Assembly (NCBI GenBank): GCA_003339415.1
Contig: PDHQ01000084.1
Location: forward strand, 1-64,000
Reading direction: 5' to 3'
DNA length: 64,000 nucleotides
Source: Ophiocordyceps camponoti-saundersi (nom. inval.)
Taxonomy: Eukaryota; Ascomycota; Sordariomycetes; Hypocreales; Ophiocordycipitaceae
The position numbers and the translations under genes are program-made. Below, piece by piece: positions 10,001 through 21,254 of this stretch. How positions within the stretch are numbered: position 1 is the stretch's first letter; each line of letters begins with the position of its first letter. The notes beneath the pieces were generated by a model. The model ran no database searches. It was not told the DNA's origin and saw only the letters and a program-made list of their open reading frames with translations.

Positions 10001-11649
10001 AGACGGGCCGGTCAAGAGTGTTGGCAAGGCATGTTGTCTCTCCTTGATTGACGACGTGACAAGTCCCATAGCCATAGAAGCTGATGAGATTCGAATGATG
10101 GATACAACGGAGTGTTGCTGCTGCAAAAGTTGATATAGTAACGTGATTCTTGGCTGAATGACAACCCCTTTTCTCGAGTTGATGACTTAGATACAGTCCC
10201 TTCTTTCATCTTCTACTTCTTTCTTCAAACCCGAGATGGTTCTTCTTAGAGTAAGACAGCCACATGAAATCGACCAAGGCAGATAGAACCCATATCCGGG
10301 ACCGGCTTCGTCGTTGAACCCGTCGGAGTCTGTAGCAATCACTTTACTAGATGCAACAAGGATCCTGACATCGTCATCCAGTCTTGACGATAGGCTCTTG
10401 CCTGAAGCCAGCAGAAGAGAGATCAGTGTCGAGACCACTTTGGAAGACGTTGATGTTCATTATGCATAAATGTAGTATGTATGTATGTCAGGAAGACAGC
10501 CTGAGAAAAGTCAATGGTATCTAAGGTTGATGTAGATGATCCCAGTCAGGGTTACACACAGTCGCATCGTAAGAAGCAAGATTTCTGATAGAGACACGCG
10601 AGAGGCATACATAGACAGAAGTTGTCATCGACAGCGGAAGAGAGAATTGACTTTACACTTTTAACCTTGCCATTCAAAGGCCTTACTTTACTTGCGGCTT
10701 TTGAAAGATCTTCTGAGTGCCGACAGAGGCTATTGACGGAGCCACCACTGCTCTGCTCAGGCCGGGCGAGGCCGAGCCGAGACACGGCCCCGTGGGGTGA
10801 TGCTAGGTTTTTTTTCCCGAGGCAACCTTGCAGATAGTATCTACAGAGACTCTTCTCGGCTACTATAACTTGCAAGGAGTCATGGCCGTTTCGCCGACGT
10901 GAGCGGCTATGACCGGCATAATCACGGCGGCGTTTTGAGCGTCATCGTAGGACAACGCTGATTAGACTACGGCGCCCGCAAGATTGCGGCCATACATATG
11001 TAGCCACGAATGTTGTTTGTTCTGATGGCCCATGTCCTGCTCAAGAATGCGCCCAGCAAAGTGCCGTCCATCCGTAAACGACTATAGGGATACATGCCCT
11101 GTTTCAGGCGGGAAACTTCAGATACCTTATTTCTGGAGCCCAGAGCTTGGCGGGACTGTAAACAAGTTGCATCGATAAACGTATGGATCGTCTACCAGGT
11201 AGGCTATCATGTGTTAGTTGCTTTGCAGTTTCCGCTTCCGCTTCTTCTTGAGTTTCTATATGCCTACCTAGGTGTTTATACACATGATCAGCATAACAAG
11301 GAGGGAGTGAGAAGTTGATTTCAGGTTGACGAGTGTCTTTACAGAACCGGTTGAGTTTCGTCTTATATTAGCATCCGGACTTGTTCCACCGTCATACATG
11401 TTCTTTTGAGGATGAGAGGAGCACAGTGTTCCTATGGCTAATGTCTTGGTGTCTGCTCATTTAAATCCTTGTTCCGGCAGAAACGTAAATTGATCTGAAG
11501 AGGCCATATTGTACATACATCAGAAGGTATCCCGAGCTTCCTCTCAGTGCCGTATATATGCACACCTCTGCTCCAGAAAGGGTATATAAGGGCTCTCGCT
11601 TCCCTACCCCTGAAATGAAGGCTCGAGGGCTTCTTGTCCAGCACTTACA
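10001..11649. other. Gene-free region upstream of the ADP-ribosyltransferase
   Basis: About 1.65 kb with only short unconvincing frames on either strand. I see no RNA gene, transposon end or repeat array. The right end is the promoter of the ADP-ribosyltransferase gene. Confidence 0.6.
11583..11590 (+). promoter_or_regulatory. TATA box of the ADP-ribosyltransferase gene
   Basis: TATATAAG within GGTATATAAGGG, 60-67 bases before the ATG at 11650. This is a near-canonical TATA box, which in fungi tends to mark inducible rather than housekeeping genes. Confidence 0.5.
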
Positions 11650-14170
11650 ATGCGCGGTGTCACGGCCTTGGCCCTGGCTGGCCACCTTTGGCTTGCATGG
11701 TTTGAACCCGTCATCTCTTCTGAAGCCAATTCTCTATCCCGTCGACAAGCCGGGGGTTACGTCGGTTTCCTCTATCGTGGAGACGACAGAAGCCCATGGG
11801 AAATCAGAGAAGCAGGCGGCTTCCGGCCCTGGGGCGAAGGATGGGAAGACGAATCCTTCTTCCACATAGACCGACACTACAACGCCGGCCCAAGCGGTTG
11901 CGCCCATCACAACTTTGACCATCCGGGATTCTATTGGCGAACGGCCTACGTCTCGTTGGCGGCTGACAGAAACAAAGCCTCCAGGTACGGAGCCTGGCTT
12001 TACGAGATACGCGCCACGCCCAACATCCTAGACGGAGGCAACAGCGACAGCGAAGTCATGGCGTTGGGCGGCGTTCACTGGCGACAGATCAGGAGATATG
12101 CTCAGACGAGAGACAGCAACGGGATGGGACACCAAGCCTATGAGCTTCAGTGGTTTAGCAACCCAGAGTACGATTTCGATCTCTACGAAGGGCCGTCAGC
12201 AGCAGAGTATTGCGTTCTGAGTATCGATTACCCGGACGTACTCGAGAGTGGTCGCTACGAACCTGGCGGGTTGGACGCAATGAACGCAGGTCATCGGTTC
12301 ATGATAGACACGATAGGCATACGCCAATTCTACGGAGACTTCCCGCCTTATTTCCAGTCATACCCGCCTCGTTACGATATCCCGGGGCCGACGGCTGCTT
12401 CGCTACCGCCGTGGGAGGGTAAGAGATGCTTGTAAGCTCCCTTCAGGAAACAGACAAGGCAACTAACGTCACGACAGAGGACGAACGACGGCTGCGGCTG
12501 TTCTTCGAAACAGACCTACCGAGCCTTCCCGAAAGCTGTCAACGTGCTCTACGAGACGCCTTCAGATGGGGCATTGAGCAGCAGTCTTGCGATATAGCAA
12601 TACGCAATCAAGTCACCACAGCTTGCGGCGTCGCTTCACGTGGTAAGGAGCATCGAGTTTGCCGTAGCAATGGCTCAGAGTTGACGGCTTGTATTAGGAC
12701 CGATCAAGAGGCCATGCTGCAATCTTGCCGCCTCACTCGAGATGGCGGTGCATATGAACATGGCCCCAGATGGTTTCAACTCGTTCGACACTGGCTTGCC
12801 AACTATGCAGAGCCACGGCTCGTGCTCCGATTGTAGGTGAACCAACTCGGCCGGGAAACTCACACACTCGTACTGACAATATTTGCCCTGGTAGCTCGAC
12901 GAGCACAGCGCTTCTGGGAACAAGTCGAGTGGTATGAAGGCACTCACCAGGAGCTTCTGAGAGGCTTATTTCCTGAACTCGACGTCAACCTCATCCGCCT
13001 TCTGACCGACGGCTCATGTTCGCGGCGCCGGCTGGGATACTTGGACAATAGTAGGTGGCCGTTCAAGACCAGATTCACTTCTTGTTGCTTACAGAGGAAA
13101 CAGGGTTTCACAGAGGGCCGTTGGTTGAGGGTGATTGCTGCAGCCTGATGCTGCAACTGCCAGACACCGACCCTTCGATTTCGCGGCAGCACTCTTGGGA
13201 CTCTAGGCCACAGGTTCATGATGTCTCGAACAATCGAGGCCCTTGGGCTGACGAGCATAGAAGCGGCGACGGCTCTGGTAAAGAGCCACAACATGACTTG
13301 CGGGATTACGAAGGCTCTCCAGACAGTGAAACTGGACGTGAATTCTCTTTAGACGATGGATCTAACAACGGGCTGGACGAGGACTCAATGAAAGACCCCG
13401 ACTTCAGCCCGAGGAAACAACTTGGACGTCCGCTGGCTCAGATTATGTCGATAGTAGTGCGTAACATCGACAACGAAGACCCGGGACAACTCTTTGGACA
13501 TATCAAGGCCACGGACCGGCTGGGTGGACTGGACATTTACAAGAAAGACTCATGGCAAGCTGATTTCATCTCGCCAGGGGGAAAGATTAAACTGAAGGGA
13601 CCGGAACGGCCTATCGAGGCTGATACCACTTTCTTCATCAACTTCGACTTATGGGACTGGGACCGAGACTGGTCTGCAAACGACAAGATTGGCGAGGGCC
13701 GCTTTACCTGGGACGTTACGAAGCCGCCCGGTGCCTACGACAAGCCCGTTGTGGCCAACATCAATGGTCCCAATGGAGAGGTGTCGCTGGAGTTGACGGT
13801 GATACGAAATGCAGTGGCGGCGCAAGTCGAAATCTACGTCCTGAACGGTGACGACGAGAATTGGATCCTCGTGGTTGGCGATGTTCACGTCGCGTCCCCT
13901 ATCTTCGACTACATCGTCTTTGACGACAACGAGATAAACATGACCGACGTCCAGCCTGGAGACAAGATTCACCTGCACACCAGCACCTTTGCCGTCTCGT
14001 TGGAGCACTCGCTCGAGGTGCGGATCAACCTCTGGGATTATGATAGTGGATCGGCCAATGATGAGATTGCCAAAGGGACGGCTACCTTTGCGCCTCAGTT
14101 TAGTGGTGAGGTGAGGCAGCAGGTTACGGGGGCGTATGGTAAGGTTGAAGTGCGAGTTACGTGGTCGTAG
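11650..14170 (+). CDS. Heat-labile enterotoxin A-like ADP-ribosyltransferase with two C2-like tail repeats
   Basis: Predicted secreted toxin-family protein, about 766 residues in five exons: 11650-12418, 12478-12642, 12698-12832, 12895-13050 and 13095-14170. Introns are 59, 55, 62 and 44 bases, with donors GTAAGA, GTAAGG, GTAGGT and GTAGGT; all junctions keep one frame. A signal peptide covers about residues 1-23. The N-terminal domain matches the enterotoxin-A family of NAD-dependent ADP-ribosyltransferases: a YRGD arginine motif (R43), the second-strand serine (S102, in YVSLA) and the glutamate before the ALGG segment (E135). A disordered acidic linker follows. Two related beta-rich repeats of about 100 residues end the protein, each with L-W-D-x-D...A-N-D-x-I-x-x-G, like a C2 or DUF6598-type fold. 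The family is known from insect-pathogenic fungi. Target and activity are not deducible; two motif positions are unusual (see findings). The third acceptor and the short last intron are the least certain parts. Confidence 0.78.
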
Positions 14171-14192
14171 GTAGGTAGGTAGGTAGGTAGGT
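14167..14192 (+). repeat. (TAGG)n microsatellite starting at the stop codon
   Basis: Six tandem GTAG/TAGG units. The stop codon of the ADP-ribosyltransferase gene (14168-14170) is the first TAG of the array. Confidence 0.9.
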
Positions 14193-15103
14193 TCGTGAGT
14201 ATCATGTATGATGGGGGAGGGGGGAATGTAGGGGCTTGGTTTTGGAGGAGAAGAGAAGCAGAAGAAGAGAGAAACTGAGTGAAAGACAGAGAGAGAGACA
14301 GAGAGAGAGAGAGGGGGGGGGCAAAGGGCGACGGAATCAGAAACCAAGGCGGGAAGAGGTTCTTGTCCTTGACACTCGTGGCTTCACACACACATTCACG
14401 CACACACACAGCAGCCTGTTATGAGAAATTGAGACTACTACTCCCTTCTCAGTTGCCAGTTTCCCCTCAAGGCTGACAGCTGAGAATTGCGTGCTCTCTT
14501 CAACATCCATAAGTCCATACATAAGCCCGGAGAAGAAAGCCAGTGATCTTCGGGCCCCTAGGTGCGCGTTCCCACCCCCCTTTTCCCGGTGAAGAAAACC
14601 CTCTCCACTAGCATGAACCACACCATCCCTCGGGGGCCGAGGCTGGCTCTTGTAAACACACAGCTTATGGAGGAGAGGAGGCTAGCTTCTTCGCGCGCCA
14701 GACTCATGGGAACTGTTCTATCCATACAGGCATTACCTGCCCAACAACGTCGTCAAGCCCGAATATGAAGCCCTTAACAGACATGAGCAGGGAGTTACCC
14801 AAGACAAAGATCCACACCCCATTCCAACATCTGCTCGTTATCTAAATTACCAAACCCAGCAGTATCTCGTACGCACTAGATAGCTAACGGGGGAAAAAAA
14901 GTACCCAGTAGGCCGACGCCCGTGCGAGGACCGTGACGACATAGCCGGGACGTTGAAGCCTCGGACGGAAACATGGACGCTAAAAAGACGGACGGGAGAA
15001 AATACGGAACAGTCTTCGACGGCGCGAGGCAGACAAGGCATATCCGATCCGGGTCTATGCTCATCGTCTCGATACACGGAAGCTGCAGCTGTTTTATAAG
15101 AGA
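14171..15103. other. Microsatellite-rich 3' and intergenic region
   Basis: Contains a purine tract with (GA)n runs (about 14276-14325), a G8 run near 14314 and a CA-rich patch (about 14386-14410). No coding sequence is apparent. It probably holds the ADP-ribosyltransferase 3' UTR and the amidohydrolase promoter. Confidence 0.6.
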
Positions 15104-15127
15104 ATGATGTTGCCAGCAATGTCTTTA

Positions 15128-15163
<36 letters not shown>

Positions 15164-16828
15164 CAACAACAACACGTCATCCTTCCCCAGAAACCCACCA
15201 TGCTCACCTGTCTCGTCAACGGCCGCTTCTTCCGGCACACAAACTCATCACAAGACGCCGACTTCGCCGACCTGCTCATCATCGACGATGACTCAGGCAC
15301 CATCAACTACGTCGGCAGCAAAGAGAAGAGAAGCACAAAAGACTGCACGACCAAGCTCGACATGAACAACCAAGTCGTCACCCCCGGCTTCATAGACGGA
15401 CACATGCATCTCCTCCAAACAGGCGAGTCCCTCAACAAGCTAGACATAAGCAAGCGGAAATCCCTACAAGAAATCCGCACCTCCATCAGTCAATACGCAA
15501 GGGAAAACGCCCATCTGAAACGGATCCTCGTCAAGGGCTGGCTTCAGGCTTCGACGGATGGTCAAGCCCTGGCCAAAGACCTAGACGACCTCGACGGTCA
15601 GAACAACCGACCCATCTACATCGGCTCTGAAGACTCCCACTCAGCTTGGCTTAACAGCGCCGCGCTGGAAGAGATTGACGCGAAACACAGGGAGGATCCG
15701 CCCGGTGGCAAGATTGCGCGTGATAAGTGCGGTAACCCTACCGGCTTGTTATCCGAGACGGCTGCTCTCGGCTTTCTATGGCCTTACCTCAGTAAGATTA
15801 CGAGCAAGGAGGATCGGATGCGGAATATCAAGGATGCGTTTGATGCTTATATCCAGTCTGGTTATACCGGCCTGGTCGAGCTCGCGACGGAGCCTACGAC
15901 GTGGGAGAGCCTGCTTTCCTTTCGAGCGGAACAGCCGGGAGGAAGACTCCCCATCGACGTAGCTGCTCACTGGCTCATCCTACCTTCGAACTCTACAGAA
16001 GAGGATGTCAAGAACGTAGATCGAGCCATCGAGCTTCATCGGACGCACAACATCAACACCTCGCGAGACTTTCGTATCGCAGGTATCAAAGTCTTGCTAG
16101 ACGGCGTCGTCGACTCCTGCACGGCAGCAATGCAACAACCCTATAGTCACAACGCTTCCCTCACGGGCAACTTACTCTGGCAGCCTCGACAGCTCATGCC
16201 CGTCCTCCAGAGGGCCTCGGGCGCAGGCCTGCAGATCGCCATGCACGCCATCGGCGACAAAGCCATCAAGCTGGCTATCGACTCCCTCGAAAGCGTAGGC
16301 AACGCAACGGCCAGGCATCGCATCGAGCACCTCGAGGTATGCAGTCCCGAAGATGCCAAGCGGTTAGGGCCTCTGGGTATCACGGCCTCGATCCAGCCGG
16401 CTCATCTCGACCCAGCCCTGATGGAGCAGTGGGACGTCTTCCTGGGACCCGAACGTGTACAGCAAGTCTTCCCCTACAGCGAAATGGCCCTCGCCGGAGC
16501 TCAGCTCGCTCTCGGGACGGATTCGCCGACGGCGCCTCTCCTCCCCTTGCCGAACCTGTACGTGGCAACGACGAGACGTTCGGCCCGCCAGCCGCAGAGG
16601 ACGGATCGCACGTCGGCCAAGTACGCGCTCGGCCTGGCCGCTGCCCTGTCCGGCGCTACGTACGGATCTGCTTATGCCTCCTTCGCAGATGGCTGGACTG
16701 GCTCGCTGGCTCCCGGTATGGCGGCTAACTTGGCCGTGGTTAACATGAACTGGAACGCCTCGGAGCTGCTCCAGGCAACCGTCACCCAGACATGGTTCCA
16801 AGGGAAACGCATCTGGTCGAGAGATTGA
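15104..16828 (+). CDS. YtcJ-type amidohydrolase (Amidohydro_3 family)
   Basis: Intronless metal-dependent hydrolase of the amidohydrolase superfamily; the substrate is unknown, with N-acyl or formamide-type amides possible. Family motifs are present in order: the PGFIDGHMHL metal-binding H-x-H, the IKVLLDG segment, AMHAIGDKA, RHRIEHLE and the LGTDSP aspartate motif near the C-terminus. The frame opens at 15104 with a leader containing an uninterrupted poly-Gln tract (CAG then CAA codons, 15129-15173). The next in-frame ATG is at 15200, just before the first conserved residues (MLTCLVNGR). From 15104 the product has 574 residues and from 15200 it has 542, which is closer to family length, so the poly-Gln may be 5' UTR or a real extension. 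It has no signal peptide and is probably cytosolic. Confidence 0.82.
15129..15173 (+). repeat. CAG/CAA trinucleotide tract
   Basis: Nine consecutive CAG codons followed by six CAA codons, in frame with the amidohydrolase. If translated from 15104 it encodes 15 consecutive Gln. Confidence 0.9.
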
Positions 16829-17881
16829 GCCGAGTCTGATGGAAGTGCTGATAGAAGTGTGTGCAAGGAAGGATAAAGGGGGAAAAGTAGGTTGCAAAGA
16901 AGAAAAGAGGTTAGACAAAAAAAAGTTGCTTATGATACCGAATAAATCATCTCTTTTAGTTCGATTCATGTCATCATCAAGAATCTGTGACAGTCAAGAG
17001 GAAGATTTGTGCGACATCCCAGGCTGGCAGGGACATTTCTATGATAGCCGGTTGCAGAGAGTGAGTGTGTAGCCGTTGATCTGCACATCTCGTCCGGGGG
17101 TCACTCGAAGATGAATGCTTTTCACAAGACCTCATCTTCAGGTTCTCTAGACACAAATTCAGGTACCTGGACGTCTTCAAAGCGCTGACCAAGGTTCAGT
17201 TGCTCGCTCGTCATGATGACGACCGGTCGTGAGGATTGTGCATGCATGTTGACCTCGTAGATACGACAGGGATCTCGACGATGCCATATCGTCCTTTCTT
17301 CAACTCAGCCTCAGGGATCCATCCGGCATCCGACAATCAGGCTCGTATCCGTTTCATTCGCGTCATGTTTGCTCTGCGGAAAATCTCAACGTTGGGCTAG
17401 ACAAATGAACGTCGGGCTTCTTTCGTACTGAGGATGCCACTGTCCGGCTGCCTACCCTGGACACAATCATGGCATTGGCACAAATCCGGCACCAAGCCCC
17501 ATCAGCGATAAAGAAATACTCAAGGCTACTTGTAGCAACCGGGCTAAATTGTGTAATCCCAAGTACATCCCAGTCTCTACTATCACACTCCGTCTGCGAC
17601 TCGCGACTCCGGCCTGCGCGGGGTGTCTCTTCTCGTCAAAGCCTCCCCCCACCTTGCGCAAAGCGTCGTCTCCCTCACCTTCGTCGTCGCCCTCTTTCAC
17701 CACCTACCACCTACCTCTGGGGCGGGAAGGTCTCCGTGTAACCAGGTTCTTGCTCGAGAAATCCCGTCAGTTTCCTCACTGGTCTTTTCCTTCTTTGATT
17801 CTTCGCTTCGCGCGCCTTCGTTTTTATCGTCGCTTTCTTGACTTTTGTTACCGTCGATCCCTTCTCGGCTTCGCTTCCGAG
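16829..17881. other. Intergenic, pyrimidine-rich UBC13 leader
   Basis: About 1.05 kb. The right 250 bases are strongly C/T-rich, as expected for a housekeeping leader in this group. A frame open from 17549 runs into UBC13 in phase, but its upstream part has no family similarity and is treated as untranslated. Confidence 0.6.
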
Positions 17882-18596
17882 ATGGCTCTCCCGAAGCGGA
17901 TCGTCAAGGAGACTGAGCGTCTGATGGCTGAGCCGTATGCTTCCCCCTTTTCCTCTTCCTCCTGCGGTACTTGCTACTTGCTCAACTCTCTTCCGTCACG
18001 ATGCTAACGTCAAAAAATCTTAACCTAGTGTTCCCGGCATCAGCGCCGTGCCTCACGACGATAACCTCCGCTACTTCGACGTCCAGATTCACGGTCCAAG
18101 CCAGTCTCCATACGAAGGTATTCCGCCCTCTTCGTCCCCTCTTCGCGCGCTACATCACAAACAAGTCTGCTGACGGATTTCGCCACAGGTGGAATCTTCA
18201 AGCTGGAACTCTTCCTACCAGATGATTACCCAATGACGCCCCCCAAGATCCGCTTCCTAACCAAGATCTTCCACCCAAACGTCGACAAACTAGGCCGGAT
18301 CTGCCTCGACGTTCTCAAGAGTAAGAAAAACTCACACCCAAAAAGCCCTCTCTTCCCTTTCAAATCTACTCCCTTTTCTCTTCGTTACCTACCAGCTGAC
18401 CAAAAACCCCCTACCTTCAGACAACTGGTCCCCAGCGCTGCAAATCCGAACCATCCTCCTCTCCATCCAAGCCCTCCTCGGCGCCCCGAACCCGGACGAC
18501 CCCCTCGCAGCCGACGTAGCCAAGAGCTGGAAACAGGACGAACAGGCTGCCATTCTCGTCGCTCGAGATTGGACCCTCAAGTACGCCAAGCCATAG
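17882..18596 (+). CDS. UBC13: Ubiquitin-conjugating enzyme E2 Ubc13
   Basis: Four exons (17882-17934, 18029-18117, 18189-18320, 18421-18596) give exactly 149 residues, the normal Ubc13 length. The sequence is diagnostic: it starts [14 protein letters not shown] and contains [23 protein letters not shown] and the active-site segment [17 protein letters not shown], where Cys is the ubiquitin thioester site. HPN supplies the oxyanion Asn. The C-terminal helix ends in [11 protein letters not shown]. Ubc13 pairs with Mms2 to build K63-linked ubiquitin chains on PCNA and other substrates in post-replication repair. Introns are 94, 71 and 100 bases with GTATGC, GTATTC and GTAAGA donors. Position 92 is Asn (KNNW) where many orthologues have Asp or Thr. 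It converges on ATP7. Confidence 0.96.
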
Positions 18597-19153
18597 CGAC
18601 AGGGTCATTTCTTCCGCGCCGCCCCCCCCTTTTTCAAGAGAGCAGCGGAGTGTGAGTAAATGAGAGCATTGCGGGAGTTCTTCCTCTTGAACGGCTAGCT
18701 TTGTGTTGAGAGTCTTTGCCGTAGCCTTTCGCGGTTTCTCTTGTTCTTTTTTCATCTTCTGCTTGCTTTCTTTATTCATTTCTTTAGTTGTCATTCTTGA
18801 TTCTAGAGAAGCGTAGATCCAACCTCTGGCTGTTCAGTATGTAGCCTCTCTTTCTCTGACTGCTTGTGGTTTTGCTCACAAACGACGGCTTGCCATTGCA
18901 CCTCTCCTGTATTTATATTGCTTCGTCTATACGAGTACAGTCGGCAATAAACAGGCCGCCCATACTTCGAAGTGCCATAGTCGTTTGCAGAGAATCACCA
19001 GCATGTCGCCACGAACCTTCTGACCGCTCAAGAAATGGTAAAGGAATTATCTGCCCTGTCTTGAGCTCTCTTCTACTGCATATGCTAGGGTACACCAAGG
19101 GGAGGGGGAACAAAAAAGGAAACCCGGACACGGATGAAGCGAGCAACGACTGA
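18597..19153. other. Convergent 3' intergenic region
   Basis: T-rich, CT-rich DNA between the UBC13 and ATP7 stop codons. No coding or RNA feature seen; it should hold both 3' UTRs. Confidence 0.6.
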
Positions 19154-19945
19154 CTACACGATAGCCAAGTCGCCAAATTTCTCCTACAAAGAGAATTAGC
19201 AACTCCGAGAGAACGAAGAGCCACTCGTGACTGAGGGGAGAAAAACGTACCTTGTATCCCGGCACCATCCATCGTCCCTTGGAGATGAGCTGCGTAGTCT
19301 TCTCATCAATCGACTTCTCCGCGGCGGCAATATCATCCTAACCACATCATCAGCCCAAGATCCCACAACACACCTTTTCCCCCCATCGTAACAAAAAAAG
19401 AAAGGGGGTGAGGCAAAGGCACGCACAACAGTGAGTTCCGCAAAAGGACGCGCCTCCTCAATATTCTTAAGCGTAGCAGCCAAGTCCTTGAGCTCCAAAT
19501 CAACAGCCTTCTTCGTCGCCTCCGCATTCTTCACAGCCTCAGCCTCAAACGCATCAATGGCTTTAATCTGACGTGCCACGTCATACGAAGCAGGTTTAAA
19601 AGCCTTGAAACGCTTCTCCATCTCGTCCACCACGGCGCGGTTCTTGAGTATCGTTCGGTAGTGCGCAAAGTCCACCGTCGTCGCTTGCTCCGATAGCTGC
19701 TGCATTTTTCGGCGCGCGTCGTCGTTGCGCTTCTTGAATGCCTGTAGGGATGAGGCTGTCTGTCCGCGGAGGCCGAGTGAGCTCGTCACCTTGGCCCAGT
19801 CCAGCTTGAGGGCTGCGCTTCGTTGCTGCTGTAGAGCGTAAGCTACGCCCCTCGTTCGCTGCTTGCGTTCGGAAGCAGCAGCCGCGAGACGCTGAGCTGG
19901 CGGATGGGAATCTGAGGACGGATATTCATAACTCACCGTCGCCAT
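19154..19945 (-). CDS. ATP7: Mitochondrial ATP synthase subunit d
   Basis: Four exons on the minus strand: 19937-19945, 19427-19828, 19251-19337 and 19154-19183. They encode 175 residues, the usual length of fungal subunit d. The core ([20 protein letters not shown]...[11 protein letters not shown]...TVDFAHYR) is characteristic. Subunit d is part of the peripheral stalk of F1Fo ATP synthase in the mitochondrial inner membrane. The first exon is only nine bases (ATG GCG ACG). Intron 1 ends in a CAGCAG tandem acceptor, so the protein may begin MATQQRSAA or MATQRSAA. The frame upstream of 19945 (to 20059) is open but has no family similarity, so 19945 is taken as the start. The last exon encodes EKFGDLAIV. 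Confidence 0.94.
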
Positions 19946-20479
19946 TTTCTGGTGATGCTTTCGAGCTTTCGGCGTCTCGTGGAGGGAGAATGCTGTCCGT
20001 GGATTGATTGACTTTGCCGATGGAGAGGAGAGAGAGAGCTCGGGAGACATCGTTAACAATTAAAGATCACGTGACGCTACACGAGATGCTCTCCCTTGTG
20101 AGCAACGCAGTTTCAAAGCAACGACTCCGTACTCTGATACTATATAGGTCGTTAAAGCCTATTATTGATTGATTGGGAGTTTTGGGCACAGCAGATGGCA
20201 TATCTGCACGAGTCACAGATCCAGCTCCAGGCACATCTCCGCATAGGCGAAACGAGGCGTTGTGATGTAAACAGAATCCGTGAGCCTCTCAACTCTACTG
20301 CTATTCGCTATCGGGCCTCACGACGGCAACATCTTTAGAGCCCCCCAGTCCAATATTTGCCAAGTACATTTTCGCCACCTATCCGCAGCATGAGCGGGGA
20401 CAGCCCGCTATATGTAATCGCTGTAACTGATACAAAGCTACCCATGGCCTGAGTCCACGTCGAAGGAAGGGTCCATTAC
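19946..20479. other. ATP7 promoter region
   Basis: 534 bases between the start of ATP7 and the stop of EGD2, both on the minus strand. No reading frame or RNA seen. Confidence 0.55.
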
Positions 20480-21254
20480 CTAGATGCTCAAGGCCATGAT
20501 GGAGTTGACAATATCATTATCATTCTCCTTCAACGCTTTCACGGCCTTTTTGCGGCTGACGTTGGCCTGGGTCATGACCAGCTCGATGTCCTTATCCTCG
20601 AGGCCTTCGGCGTCGACCTCCTCGCCGTCGTCGTCGTCGTCGTCCTTCTTGGTTTCTGTGGCCTCGGCCGCCTTGCTAGACTCGCCGTGGTTGTGACCAG
20701 AGTGGTCGCCTTCGGCACCAGCACCCGCCGCGGCAATTTGTTGGGCGGCAGCCTGCTGAGCAGTTGCGTTGACGTCCTCGATCTTGGCCTCGCCAAAGAC
20801 ACTAAAAGCCGACACAGGGTTGTCAGGAGCTGCTGAATTCTGCGCTGAGAGGATTGGAAGGGGAGGGGTGAGGTTTTTTACATGTAGGTATTGCTGTTGG
20901 GGGATTTATAAACCTCGGGCTGGTTGATGACGAATAAGATCTGTTCCGCGGAAATACGTCAATACAGTAAGAAGCGCCCGAGTAAAACTTCGTCGCAATG
21001 CGAAAAAAAAGAAGGCGTACATTCTTGGGCCGACGGAGGGTGACGCGGGTGATGCCCGTGATCCGAGTAAGGTGCAGCTTCTCCAGAGCCTTGCGGGCCT
21101 TCTTCTCGTTGCGGGAATGAATCACAGCGGTCGAGCCGGCAGGCAAGTTCGCGCTGACATCGGCATCTGATTCGTCGCTGCTGTCCTCCTGGTCCTCAAC
21201 CGTGGGCTTCTGGACCTCATCGTCGGGAAGTTCTTCGACTCTGGGGTTCGCCAT
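20480..21254 (-). CDS. EGD2: Nascent polypeptide-associated complex subunit alpha
   Basis: Three exons (21021-21254, 20882-20940, 20480-20801) give 204 residues. An acidic N-terminus is followed by the NAC domain: [14 protein letters not shown], then [32 protein letters not shown] and VFGEAKIED. The tail is acidic and Ala-rich with a GHNHGE segment. A C-terminal UBA domain ([20 protein letters not shown]...DIVNSIMAL) ends the protein. With the beta subunit it binds nascent chains at the ribosomal exit tunnel. Both introns are 80 bases; the second donor splits an ATT codon (SNTYI-VFGEA), which settles the join. It lies head-to-tail with ATP7 and RPL14. Confidence 0.96.

Noticed and set aside
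17549..17881. In-frame 111-codon upstream extension of UBC13
   Set aside because: Ubc13 is 149 residues in all eukaryotes and starts MALPKR or similar; the extension is C/T-rich leader without similarity.
19946..20059. Upstream in-frame ATG for ATP7 (extra 38 codons)
   Set aside because: The nine-base exon and intron 1 give the family start MAT...RSAALK; the longer frame reads through the intron and has no similarity.
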